Below are positions 38,768 through 46,239 of a stretch of 64,000 bases of DNA, one piece after another. Numbering within the stretch: the first letter of the stretch is position 1; the number at the start of each line of letters is the position of its first letter. This DNA is from Mycobacterium sp. MFM001. Its GTDB lineage: Bacteria > Actinomycetota > Actinomycetes > Mycobacteriales > Mycobacteriaceae. The notes under the pieces are model-generated. The model saw nothing but the letters and a program-made list of their open reading frames with translations. It did not search any database and had not been told where the DNA came from. The position numbers and the translations under genes are program-made. Location: positions 284,735-348,734 of the forward strand of contig NZ_BFAB01000005.1 of assembly GCF_003402475.1 (NCBI RefSeq). The letters run 5' to 3'.

Positions 38768-39418
38768 GTGAAATCCCTCGTTGTGTTGTTCCGCGACACC
38801 GTCGCGGTTCGGATAGCGGTTGCGGCCGTGCTCGGAGTTGTCGTCGCTCTCGCGGTGGGTAACACCGTCGGTTGGCGATTCGCGGTGTCCGGCTGGGTGG
38901 TTGCCGCCGGTGTCTACGTGGTGTGGACGCGACTCATCCTGGGCGGAATGGACGCCGACCAAACCTGCAGATACGCGACCCGGGAAGACCCCACCCGGTG
39001 GGCATCCGACGCCCTCATCGTGTCGGCGAGCGTCGCGAGCCTGGGCGGGGTCGGTTACGTCGTGGCCGCCGCGTCGCGCTCGGGCCCGGGAGCCATCGAA
39101 GCCGCCGTGGTCGGCATCCTGACCGTCGCGGCATCCTGGTTTGCCGTGCACACGTTGTTCACCGTGCACTACGCGCGGCTTTACTACTCGGGCGAGCCGG
39201 GCGGAATCAACTTCCACGACCCGGAGCGACCCCGCTTCCGGGACTTCGCGTATGTCGCTTTCACCGTGGGCATGACCTTTCAGGTGTCGGACACCGAGAT
39301 CGGATTGACCTCCATCAGGGCGACGGTGTTGCGCCACGCGCTGCTGTCCTACCTCCTGGGCGCGGTCGTCTTGGCGGTCACTATCAACCTGATCGCGGGA
39401 TTGGGTTCCAAGTTATGA
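38768..39418 (+). CDS. DUF1345 membrane protein
   Basis: A 216-residue integral membrane protein with about five transmembrane helices. It has the DUF1345 core [17 protein letters not shown] and the loop [21 protein letters not shown], a strongly conserved family block. The function of the family is unknown. The GTG at 38768 starts the frame. It is followed 19 nt later by an SDR gene on the same strand, probably one operon. Confidence 0.85.
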   Translation: MKSLVVLFRDTVAVRIAVAAVLGVVVALAVGNTVGWRFAVSGWVVAAGVYVVWTRLILGGMDADQTCRYATREDPTRWASDALIVSASVASLGGVGYVVAAASRSGPGAIEAAVVGILTVAASWFAVHTLFTVHYARLYYSGEPGGINFHDPERPRFRDFAYVAFTVGMTFQVSDTEIGLTSIRATVLRHALLSYLLGAVVLAVTINLIAGLGSKL

Positions 39419-39437
39419 CCGAGCGGAAAGGGACGTA

Positions 39438-40199
39438 ATGAATCTCTTTGGGCTGCATGGCAAGACCGCTCTGGTGACTGGCGCCTCGAGTGGTATCGGG
39501 AAGCAAGTGGCGTTGGCCTACGCGCAAGCCGGAGCTGCGGTGGCGATCGCGGCCCGACATGACGAGCCACTGCAGGAACTGGCCGCAGACATCGCCGCCA
39601 ACGGCGGGACGGCGATACCCATCACGTGTGATGTGACACAGCCGGACTCGGTGGACGCGATGCTGAACCGAGTCGATGACGAATTGGGCGGGATCGACAT
39701 CGCGGTGTGCAACGCGGGGATCATCAACTTCAACGGCTTACTGGATATGCAGCTGGAGGAGTTTCAACGCATCCAAGACACCAACGTCAACGGTGTCTTC
39801 CTCACCGCCCAGGCCGCGGCGAAGGCGATGGTCGCCCGGCAGCGCGCGGGGAGCATCATCACCACGGCATCGATGTCGGGCCACATCGTCAACACCCCAC
39901 AGCAGGTAGGCCACTACTGCGCCTCGAAGGCCGCCGTTATCCACCTGACCAAGGCCATGGCCGTGGAGTTCGCGCCCCACAACATCCGGGTGAACAGCGT
40001 CAGCCCGGGTTACATCGTCACCGAACTCGTAGAGCCCTACATCGCCGAGTACCAAGCATTGTGGGAGCCGAAGATCCCGCTCGGACGCCTGGGCCGGCCG
40101 GAGGAACTCGTCGGCCTCTATCTCTATCTGGCGAGCGACGCGTCGAGCTACATGACCGGTTCCGACATCGTGATCGACGGCGGCTACACCTGTTGGTGA
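39438..40199 (+). CDS. Short-chain dehydrogenase/reductase
   Basis: A 253-residue classical SDR with the nucleotide-binding motif VTGASSGIGKQ (residues 13-23), the NAG motif (VCNAG), the catalytic Ser in TASMSGH and YCASKAAV. The C-terminus GSDIVIDGGYTCW is typical of tetrameric SDRs. Substrate cannot be read. The N-terminal GKTALVTGA and overall pattern are closest to polyol or glucose 1-dehydrogenase-like members. GGAAAGGGA before the ATG is a strong Shine-Dalgarno. It is the last gene before the displaced groEL1 terminator. Confidence 0.9.
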   Translation: MNLFGLHGKTALVTGASSGIGKQVALAYAQAGAAVAIAARHDEPLQELAADIAANGGTAIPITCDVTQPDSVDAMLNRVDDELGGIDIAVCNAGIINFNGLLDMQLEEFQRIQDTNVNGVFLTAQAAAKAMVARQRAGSIITTASMSGHIVNTPQQVGHYCASKAAVIHLTKAMAVEFAPHNIRVNSVSPGYIVTELVEPYIAEYQALWEPKIPLGRLGRPEELVGLYLYLASDASSYMTGSDIVIDGGYTCW

Positions 40200-40204
40200 A
40201 TCAC

Positions 40205-40240
40205 GAAGCGCCCCCGGCGGTTTCGGACCGGGGGCGCTTC
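40205..40240 (-). terminator. Displaced groEL1-type terminator hairpin
   Basis: A perfect 13-bp stem (40205-40217 with 40228-40240) encloses a 10-nt loop. It lies 11 nt past the stop of the groEL1 tail remnant. It is related in sequence and spacing to the hairpin at 41155-41192 behind the intact groEL1. It may also terminate the convergent SDR gene. Confidence 0.75.
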
Positions 40241-40251
40241 TGCAGAGTCCT

Positions 40252-40308
40252 CTAGTGAGCGTGACCGTGGTGGTGGTCGTCCTCCGGCTTGTCCACGACG
40301 GCGGTCTC
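40252..40308 (-). pseudogene. Remnant of the groEL1 3' end (last 18 codons)
   Basis: Read on the minus strand, this stretch encodes ETAVVDKPEDD followed by HHHGHAH and a stop. This is the histidine-rich C-terminus typical of mycobacterial GroEL1. Homology to groEL1 ends abruptly at 40308 inside GGTCTC. Nothing upstream of it is groEL-like and there is no start codon, so it is not a gene. It is the native-looking tail, close to the M. tuberculosis ending (VVDKP then DHHHGHAH). It appears to have been cut off when the toxin-antitoxin segment entered. Confidence 0.88.
40293..40308. repeat. 16-bp direct repeat, left copy (att-like)
   Basis: CCACGACGGCGGTCTC is identical to 41260-41275 inside groEL1. 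It ends at the GCGGTCTC core that forms the crossover site of the Bxb1 attB in M. smegmatis groEL1. The sequences diverge immediately after it. Confidence 0.8.
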
Positions 40309-40385
40309 CGCGTGTTCGATTTAAGGCGCACGCGCCGACCTTGGATGGTCGGCCGACGCTTGTAAAAGACCTTTGGCACGGGTCC

Positions 40386-40425
40386 GATATCAGTTCTAGC
40401 TGATATCAGCTAAACCTGATATCCT
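40386..40425. promoter_or_regulatory. Operator repeats and promoter of the toxin-antitoxin gene
   Basis: Three copies of the 8-mer GATATCAG/CTGATATC lie at 40386-40393, 40400-40407 and 40416-40423. The first two form a perfect inverted repeat with a 6-nt spacer. The third overlaps TATCCT (40420-40425), a -10 element 7 nt before the GTG start. Binding of the XRE antitoxin domain here would autorepress the gene, as is usual for HigBA-type loci. Confidence 0.65.
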
Positions 40426-40432
40426 GTGGAAC

Positions 40433-41152
40433 GTGCGGAAATGGGAGGTCGATGTGACCCTCATCGAAGCCTGGATCAACTCCCTCGACGATGAGGAATA
40501 CGACAACTTGATAGCTGCGCTGGAGCAGTTGGAGGAACACGGCCCAATTACTCGCCGACCGTTCGTCGACACCCTCGAAGGCTCACGGCATCCGAACATG
40601 AAGGAGCTTCGCCCGCGCCCCACCAAGGCAGGGGCCCACATGCGCGTGCTGTTTGCTTTCGATATCAGATCGCAGGCGATCATGCTGATCGCCGGAGACA
40701 AGGCGGGAAATTGGTCCAAGTGGTATGCGAAGCACATTCCGATCGCCGACGACCTCTTCACCGCTCACCAGGAGCGCCTGCGTAGGGAGAAAACCGAAAA
40801 GACCAAAACCGCGAACCCGAAGCCAAGAAGGGAGAAGAAAACGATGACCACTCTTGATGACATGCGCCGTCGTCGTCCGGGCAACCGTGCTCGTATTGAC
40901 GCAATCAAGGCTGAGATGGATCGCGAAGTTGCCCGGTATCGCCTCCGCGAATTGCGCGAGGCCGCTGGCTTCACACAGACGACACTCGCTGCGGCGATTG
41001 GCGTTGGTCAGAACCGTGTCTCCCAGATGGAGCATGGCGAGTTGGGCGCCAGTCGTGTCGACACTCTCCGCAAGTACGTTGAGGCGACCGGCGGTGAACT
41101 CGAGGTCTCCGTGAAGCGCCCGGACGGGTCACGGGTCGTCCTCAGCCTCTAG
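40433..41152 (+). CDS. Fused HigB/RelE-like toxin and XRE antitoxin in one frame
   Basis: A single 239-residue open frame. Residues 1 to about 117 are a RelE/HigB-type (Gp49-like) mRNA interferase fold, with the conserved core NMKELRPRPTKAGAHMRVLF and a downstream YAKHIPIADDLF segment. Residues about 118-137 are a Lys/Arg-rich linker. Residues 138-239 match a complete HigA-type antitoxin beginning MTTLDDMRRRRPG, with an XRE helix-turn-helix at about 172-205. No stop separates the two. An internal ATG at 40844 is preceded by AAGGGAG, so free antitoxin can be made as well. Normally such genes are separate. The first start is a leaderless GTG. The gene sits in the 967-bp segment inserted at the groEL1 3' end. 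Confidence 0.85.
   Translation: MRKWEVDVTLIEAWINSLDDEEYDNLIAALEQLEEHGPITRRPFVDTLEGSRHPNMKELRPRPTKAGAHMRVLFAFDIRSQAIMLIAGDKAGNWSKWYAKHIPIADDLFTAHQERLRREKTEKTKTANPKPRREKKTMTTLDDMRRRRPGNRARIDAIKAEMDREVARYRLRELREAAGFTQTTLAAAIGVGQNRVSQMEHGELGASRVDTLRKYVEATGGELEVSVKRPDGSRVVLSL
40844..41152 (+). CDS. Antitoxin (HigA-like XRE protein) from internal in-frame start
   Basis: A 102-residue product predicted from the internal ATG, in the same frame as the fusion. A Shine-Dalgarno AAGGGAG lies about 9 nt upstream. The sequence has the N-terminal dimer segment and helix-turn-helix (AAGFTQTTLAAAIGVGQNRV) of HigA antitoxins such as Rv2021c, and a short beta C-terminus. Whether this protein is made in addition to, or instead of, the full fusion cannot be decided from sequence. 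Confidence 0.55.
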   Translation: MTTLDDMRRRRPGNRARIDAIKAEMDREVARYRLRELREAAGFTQTTLAAAIGVGQNRVSQMEHGELGASRVDTLRKYVEATGGELEVSVKRPDGSRVVLSL

Positions 41153-41154
41153 AG

Positions 41155-41192
41155 ACGAAAGCACCCCCGGCGAATGCCAGGGGTGCTTTCGT
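41155..41192 (-). terminator. Terminator hairpin after groEL1
   Basis: A perfect 13-bp stem (41155-41167 with 41180-41192) with a 12-nt loop lies 11 nt beyond the groEL1 stop. It is also 2 nt after the stop of the convergent toxin-antitoxin gene and can serve both. It is homologous to the hairpin at 40205-40240. Confidence 0.8.
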
Positions 41193-41203
41193 TCCAGCCG
41201 TTG

Positions 41204-42817
41204 CTAGTGAGCGTGGCCGTGTTGGTGACCGGCGTGCTCGTCTTCCTCTTCTGGCTTCTCCACGACGGCGGTCTCGGTCGTCAGCACCATCCGGGCCACC
41301 GAGGCGGCGTTGAGCACCGCCGAGCGGGTGACCTTGACCGGGTCGATGACACCGTCTGCGGCCAAATCGCCGTAGGTCAGCGTGGCCGCGTTCAGTCCGT
41401 GACCGGCGGGCAGCTCGGCGACCTTGTTGACCACGACGGACCCGTCGAGCCCGGCGTTGGCCGCGATCCAGTACAGCGGCGCGCTGAGCGCCTCGGAGAA
41501 CACGTCGACGCCCAGCGCCTCGTCGCCGGACAGTGACAACTCACCCAGCGCCTTACGCGCCTGGAGCAGCGCGGTTCCGCCGCCGGCCACGATGCCCTCC
41601 TCCACCGCAGCCTTGGCGGCGGCGACGGCATCCTCGACGCTTTCCTTGCGCTCCTTGAGCGCCGTCTCGGTCGCGGCACCGACCTTGATCACGGCCACCC
41701 CGCCGGCCAGCTTGGCCAGCCGCTCCTCGAGCTTCTCGCGGTCCCAGTCGGAGTCGGTGGTCTCGATCTCCGAGCGCAGTTGCTTGGCCCGATCGGCGAT
41801 GGCCTCTTGGGTGCCGCCGCCCTCGACGATCACGGTGTCGTCCTTGCTAACCACCACGCGCCGCGCCGAGCCCAGCACGTCGAGACCGGCCTCGCGCAGC
41901 ACCAGCCCGACGTCGGGGTTGACCACCTGACCGCCGGTCACCACCGCGAGGTCCTCCAGGAACGCCTTGCGGCGGTCACCGAAGTACGGCGCCTTGACCG
42001 CGACGGCCTTGAGCGTCTTGCGGATGGCGTTGACCACCAGCGTCGACAGCGCCTCGCCTTCGACGTCCTCGGCGATCACCAGCAGCGGCTTGCCCGCTTC
42101 GGCGACCTTCTCCAGCAGCGGCAGCAGGTCGGGCAGCGAGCTGATCTTGTCGCGGTGCAGCAGGATCAGCGCGTCCTCGAGCACGGCTTGCTGTGCGTCG
42201 AAGTCGGTGACGAAGTACGCCGACAGGAACCCCTTGTCGAAGCCCACACCCTCGGTGAACTCCAGCTCGGTGGACAGCGTCGACGACTCCTCGACACTGA
42301 CGACGCCGTCATGGCCGACCTTGGTCATCGCCTCGCCGACCAGCTCGCCGAGCTGCTCGTCGCGCGACGACACCGTCGCCACCTGCGCGATGCCGGTCTT
42401 GCCCGACACCGGGGTCGCCGACGCCAGCAGCGCCTCGGAGACCGCGTCGGCGGCCTTGCCGATGCCCGAACCCAGGGCGATCGGGTTGGCGCCGGCGGCG
42501 ACGAGCCGCAGCCCGGACTTGATCAGCGCCTGCGCCAGCACCGTCGCGGTGGTGGTGCCGTCGCCGGCGACGTCGTTGGTCTTGGTGGCCACCGACTTCA
42601 CCAGCTGGGCGCCCAGGTTTTCGAAGGGGTCTTCCAGGTCGATCTCACGGGCGACGGTGACGCCGTCGTTGGTGACGACGGGCCCGCCGAATGCTTTGGC
42701 CAACACGACGTGACGGCCGCGCGGGCCCAGCGTTACCCGCACCGCGTCGGCGAGCTTGTCCGCCCCGACTTCCATTGCCCGGCGGGCGGTTTCGTTGAAC
42801 TCGATCTGCTTACTCAT
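41204..42817 (-). CDS. groEL1: 60-kDa chaperonin GroEL1
   Basis: A 537-residue chaperonin encoded behind groES, with the ATP-binding block [15 protein letters not shown] and the usual GroEL fold throughout. The histidine-rich C-terminus ([10 protein letters not shown]) marks it as GroEL1, the paralogue that M. smegmatis uses in mycolate synthesis and biofilm formation, not the essential GroEL2. The ATG at 42817 has an AGGAAAG Shine-Dalgarno. The last ~20 residues (from VVEKPEEED) differ from the native-type tail found displaced at 40252-40308. The switch point is a 16-bp repeat at 41260-41275, so the 3' end appears to have been replaced by an inserted segment. Confidence 0.95.
   Translation of the reverse strand: MSKQIEFNETARRAMEVGADKLADAVRVTLGPRGRHVVLAKAFGGPVVTNDGVTVAREIDLEDPFENLGAQLVKSVATKTNDVAGDGTTTATVLAQALIKSGLRLVAAGANPIALGSGIGKAADAVSEALLASATPVSGKTGIAQVATVSSRDEQLGELVGEAMTKVGHDGVVSVEESSTLSTELEFTEGVGFDKGFLSAYFVTDFDAQQAVLEDALILLHRDKISSLPDLLPLLEKVAEAGKPLLVIAEDVEGEALSTLVVNAIRKTLKAVAVKAPYFGDRRKAFLEDLAVVTGGQVVNPDVGLVLREAGLDVLGSARRVVVSKDDTVIVEGGGTQEAIADRAKQLRSEIETTDSDWDREKLEERLAKLAGGVAVIKVGAATETALKERKESVEDAVAAAKAAVEEGIVAGGGTALLQARKALGELSLSGDEALGVDVFSEALSAPLYWIAANAGLDGSVVVNKVAELPAGHGLNAATLTYGDLAADGVIDPVKVTRSAVLNAASVARMVLTTETAVVEKPEEEDEHAGHQHGHAH
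41260..41275. repeat. 16-bp direct repeat, right copy inside groEL1 (att-like)
   Basis: Identical to 40293-40308 and located in the final codons of groEL1 (ETAVV region). Towards groEL1 the sequence continues normally (TCGTCAGCACCATCCGG), as in the Bxb1 attB of M. smegmatis. On the other side lies the new tail. Confidence 0.8.
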
Positions 42818-42901
42818 AAGTCTTTCCTGTCCCGTAAAGCGGGCCGCCCCGGAAACCGCCCGCACTCGCGCGGGGATTGCCGGGGCGGAACACGCCTCTA
42901 G

Positions 42902-43204
42902 CTACTTGGAGACGACAGCCAGCACGTCGCGCGCCGACAGGATCAAGTACTCCTCGCCGTTGTACTTGATCTCGGTGCCGCCGTACTTGCTGTAGATGAC
43001 GGTGTCGCCCTCCGACACGTCGAGCGGAATCCGCTTCTCGCCGTCCTCGTCCCACCGGCCGGGGCCGACGGCGACGACGGTGCCTTCCTGCGGCTTCTCC
43101 TTGGCGGTGTCGGGAATGACCAGACCGGACGCGGTCGTGGTCTCGGCCTCGTTGGCCTGTACGAGGATCTTGTCCTCGAGTGGCTTGATGTTCACGCTCG
43201 CCAC
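42902..43204 (-). CDS. groES: 10-kDa co-chaperonin GroES
   Basis: A 100-residue co-chaperonin starting [21 protein letters not shown], with the mobile loop ([20 protein letters not shown]) that docks on GroEL. The start codon is GTG at 43204, with a GGAGGG Shine-Dalgarno upstream. It is the first gene of the groES-groEL1 operon (84 nt between them). Transcription should be heat-inducible through HrcA, whose CIRCE operator lies about 140 nt upstream. Confidence 0.97.
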   Translation of the reverse strand: MASVNIKPLEDKILVQANEAETTTASGLVIPDTAKEKPQEGTVVAVGPGRWDEDGEKRIPLDVSEGDTVIYSKYGGTEIKYNGEEYLILSARDVLAVVSK

Positions 43205-43342
43205 GATTGGAGCCCTCCACTAGTTGGTAGCAGGTCCGGGGCGGTCGCCCCGGACTGTCCGAATTACCAGGTGCTTCGGCATTCGTCCGTGCCCTCGCAT
43301 CGTCGTCGCGGGTGCCGACGCCAGGGGTTGTCCGATTGCCAC

Positions 43343-43369
43343 CTAGCACTCTATACACGAGAGTGCTAG
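43343..43369. promoter_or_regulatory. CIRCE operator (HrcA binding site) of groES-groEL1
   Basis: CTAGCACTC (43343-43351), a 9-nt spacer and GAGTGCTAG (43361-43369) form a perfect 9-9-9 inverted repeat of CIRCE type. A second palindrome GAGTGCTAGCACTC (43361-43374) shares its right half. Confidence 0.92.
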
Positions 43370-43467
43370 CACTCAAGGTCGGCCCGCTGCTTCTCTTGAG
43401 CTTGTGCACAAGCCGGGCGGGTACAGCCAAAATCCCTATGCTGATGACCTGATGATGGGGTCCCCAC

Positions 43468-44577
43468 ATGGCGGTTGACGTCGCGCTGCTGGATTCTGGC
43501 GACCATCCGACCAGACCACGCCCGCCGCTCGGGAACGCCGGCGATGCCGCGGACGGCGGAATCCTGGAGGGCCGCCGGATGGCCAATTACCTCGTGGGTC
43601 CGTGGGAAGTTGATGAAGCGCTCGCCACCGGCGGAGGCGTTCCAGTGGTGTTGAGGGATGCCGCCGCGTTGAGCTACCACGTAAGCTACGGCGCCCCGCT
43701 TGGCGATGTCGCCGCGGCGCACAACTGGGTCGCCGGCTGCGCCACTAGCGGCGGCGCATACAACATGACGAAGTCGCTTGCCAATTTCGTGCTGCGGTTC
43801 GCCAGCCCGTCCGACGCCAGCGCGGTCGCCGCCGAGATGGCCGCTCAAAGCAGCCACCTTCTGCAGATGCTCGGCGGCGGTGCCTGGATCCAAACCCGAC
43901 CCACATCGATTCCACGCCACTCCGACACTCTGGCTGTTACCCACGGGTTCGAGGACGGGACTTCCCGGGTGTGGGCCTACACCACGCGCGGACCGTATGT
44001 GTTGTGCCAAGTCGCAAGTTCTACGGATGGCACGGACAGCGGGACCGACTTGGTCGCAAGGATGCTCGATCGGCAGGGCCCGTTGATCGACACGTTCACC
44101 CCGACACCCATCGATCAATTGGCCTGCCTGCCAATCGATCCCAGTGGACTGGCTGCCCGCATCCTGGGCGACCCGCGCCCACCGGTGGTCGATGTGGGAC
44201 CGGTGGCCTACGAGCCGCGCGCGTGGCTACATTTCGAGCGCAATCCGCTCCGGGCGCACGCGCTGTTCACCGCTGCCGGGCTGCAAATGGCCGGTTACGG
44301 ATTCACGCACGTCTACCAAACCCGGGATGCGGGTTCGGCCAGGATGATCGTCGACGCCTTCGCCGCGGAACTGACCGAAGACGGCTATGTTCCGGCCGTC
44401 GGCATCGCAGGCATGCCCGAGGCGAAATGCTTGGTGTGGCGCGACGCCGACTTGGACGAGACGTCGGTCTTCTGCCTGGCGGTTGCCGATCGCTACGCCT
44501 TCACCGTCACTCACGACAACGAGACAAAGGCTCATCAGATGGCTGTCGCCCAGTACCTGATGCTGACGAGCGACTAG
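43468..44577 (+). CDS. DUF7373-type protein lacking the usual lipoprotein signal
   Basis: A 369-residue protein of a family abundant in mycobacteria. It is recognisable from VALLDSGDHPTRPRPPLG and EGRRMANYLVGPWEVDEAL at the N-terminus and LTHD-type endings. Family members are usually lipoproteins. Here the frame is closed by a stop 13 nt before the ATG, and the protein starts directly in the conserved domain, so no signal peptide or lipobox is present. It may be cytoplasmic, or its 5' end may have been lost. A TATGCT -10-like element (43437-43442) lies 25 nt upstream and a 12-bp palindrome CTTGTGCACAAG is at 43401-43412. Function unknown. Confidence 0.75.
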   Translation: MAVDVALLDSGDHPTRPRPPLGNAGDAADGGILEGRRMANYLVGPWEVDEALATGGGVPVVLRDAAALSYHVSYGAPLGDVAAAHNWVAGCATSGGAYNMTKSLANFVLRFASPSDASAVAAEMAAQSSHLLQMLGGGAWIQTRPTSIPRHSDTLAVTHGFEDGTSRVWAYTTRGPYVLCQVASSTDGTDSGTDLVARMLDRQGPLIDTFTPTPIDQLACLPIDPSGLAARILGDPRPPVVDVGPVAYEPRAWLHFERNPLRAHALFTAAGLQMAGYGFTHVYQTRDAGSARMIVDAFAAELTEDGYVPAVGIAGMPEAKCLVWRDADLDETSVFCLAVADRYAFTVTHDNETKAHQMAVAQYLMLTSD

Positions 44578-44596
44578 CCAGCCGATAATGGAGCCC

Positions 44597-45220
44597 ATGA
44601 CTCGCCTCGCTGGCTTGGCCGCGCTGATTCTCGCGGCCTTCATCGGACTGGCCGGGGTCGCGCACGCCGACCCGAACGGCCAGATGTACGGCGACCCGGG
44701 GGCCGCCGCTCCCTATTGGCGCTACCAGCATCAGGAAGACTGCGGTCTGATGGCCGTCGCCGACGTGGTCGGCCAGCTGACCGGCAGAGAACCCACCCAG
44801 GTCGGCATCGAGCTGCGCGGCATCTTCACCAAGAGCGAAGTCCACCGCGGCGGCATCTATTTGTTCGACGGCACATCGCCCGAAGACCTGGTCGTGCTGC
44901 TGGAGAAATACGGCATCCAGTCCGACCTCACCACCGGTAACACCATGGAGGGACTAGAACAGGACCTGGCCGGCGGCCACAAGGTGATCGCCGGGCTCAA
45001 CGCGGAAACCATCTGGAACTATCCGCCGGGCAAGGGTCAGCGCACCGACGCCGACCACGCCGTCGTCGTCACCGGCGTCGACACTCGCAACGACATGGTC
45101 CACCTCAACGACAGCGGCACCCCCAACGGTCGCGACGAGCAGATCCCGATGGCCACCTTCACGCAAGCCTGGGCTACCGGCAACAACCTGCTGATCGTCA
45201 CCCGGCAAACCGGCCGTTAG
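44597..45220 (+). CDS. Secreted papain-like (C39-type) peptidase family protein
   Basis: A 207-residue exported protein. The Sec signal peptide ends at about residue 24 (GVAHAD). The mature part has a C39-like cysteine peptidase pattern: Cys49 in [13 protein letters not shown], His154 in [12 protein letters not shown] and Asp172 in HLNDSG. These are the order and spacing expected for a Cys-His-Asp triad. C39-like secreted proteins may be proteases or amidases, and the substrate is unknown. The ATG at 44588 (three residues longer) is an alternative start. GGAG precedes 44597 at short distance. The gene converges on tsaD, overlapping its 3' end by 4 nt. Confidence 0.75.
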   Translation: MTRLAGLAALILAAFIGLAGVAHADPNGQMYGDPGAAAPYWRYQHQEDCGLMAVADVVGQLTGREPTQVGIELRGIFTKSEVHRGGIYLFDGTSPEDLVVLLEKYGIQSDLTTGNTMEGLEQDLAGGHKVIAGLNAETIWNYPPGKGQRTDADHAVVVTGVDTRNDMVHLNDSGTPNGRDEQIPMATFTQAWATGNNLLIVTRQTGR

Positions 45221-46239
45221 CGCACTTGACCTTTCACCACCGGCAGGCCCGGGTCGCTGGCCACGTCCAGCGGCGACGGCGGCGCCCCGGCGGCCAGCAG
45301 GTGCGCGGCGAACGAGGCGATCATCGCACCGTTGTCGGTGCATAGCCGGGGCCGGGGGATCCGCAACGTCAATCCGGCTGTGGCGCACCGCTCTTCGGCC
45401 AGCTCGCGCAGCCGCGAGTTCGCTGCCACTCCCCCGGCGATCAGCAGGGTCCCGACGCCAAGGTCGGTTGCCGCGCGGACGGCTTTCATGGTCAGCACGT
45501 CGGCCACCGCCTCCTGGAAGCCGGCCGCGATGTCGGCGGTCGACGCGTCGGGATGGCTCTCCACGTACCGGGCGACGGCGGTCTTGAGCCCGGAAAAGCT
45601 GAAAGCGTACGGATCGTCGCGCGGGCCAGTCATGCCGCGCGGGAACGCAATTGCGTCGCGGTCGCCGGTGCGGGCCAGGTCGTCGAGAACCTTGCCGCCG
45701 GGATAGCCCAGCCCCAGCAGCCGGGCCACCTTGTCGTAGGCCTCCCCGGCGGCGTCGTCGACGGTGCTGCCCAGTTCGACGATCGGTTCACCGAGCGAGC
45801 GCACATGCAACAGATGGGTGTGTCCGCCGGATACCAAGAGCGCCACGCTTTCCGGCAGTGGCCCGTGTTCGTAGACGTCAGCGGCCAGGTGTCCGCCGAG
45901 GTGGTTCACGGCGTAGAACGGCACCTGCCAGGCGGCCGAATAGGCTTTGGCCGCAGCCACTCCCACCAACAGCGCGCCCGCCAGCCCCGGCCCGATGGTG
46001 GCGGCGACGACGTCTGGCTGCTCGATGTCCGCGGCTTGGAGCGCACGGCGCATCGTCGGGCCGAGAGCCTCCAGGTGCGCCCGTGACGCGATCTCGGGGA
46101 CCACGCCGCCGAACCGGACGTGTTCGTCGACGCTGGAGGCCACCTCGTCGGCCAGCAGCGTCACGGCGCCGTCGGTGTCCAACCGGGCGATGCCGACACC
46201 CGTTTCGTCGCAAGAGCTTTCGATGGCCAGAACGATCAC
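45217..46239 (-). CDS. tsaD: tRNA t6A37 threonylcarbamoyltransferase TsaD
   Basis: A 340-residue Kae1/TsaD protein that transfers the threonylcarbamoyl group to A37 of ANN-decoding tRNAs, together with TsaB and TsaE encoded just upstream. The ASKHA fold is clear: [14 protein letters not shown], the metal-binding histidines in [21 protein letters not shown] and [11 protein letters not shown]. The frame stays open to 46644, but the GTG at 46239 gives the conserved start. It overlaps the stop of tsaB-rimI (GTGA). It corresponds to Rv3419c (gcp). Confidence 0.95.
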   Translation of the reverse strand: MIVLAIESSCDETGVGIARLDTDGAVTLLADEVASSVDEHVRFGGVVPEIASRAHLEALGPTMRRALQAADIEQPDVVAATIGPGLAGALLVGVAAAKAYSAAWQVPFYAVNHLGGHLAADVYEHGPLPESVALLVSGGHTHLLHVRSLGEPIVELGSTVDDAAGEAYDKVARLLGLGYPGGKVLDDLARTGDRDAIAFPRGMTGPRDDPYAFSFSGLKTAVARYVESHPDASTADIAAGFQEAVADVLTMKAVRAATDLGVGTLLIAGGVAANSRLRELAEERCATAGLTLRIPRPRLCTDNGAMIASFAAHLLAAGAPPSPLDVASDPGLPVVKGQVR

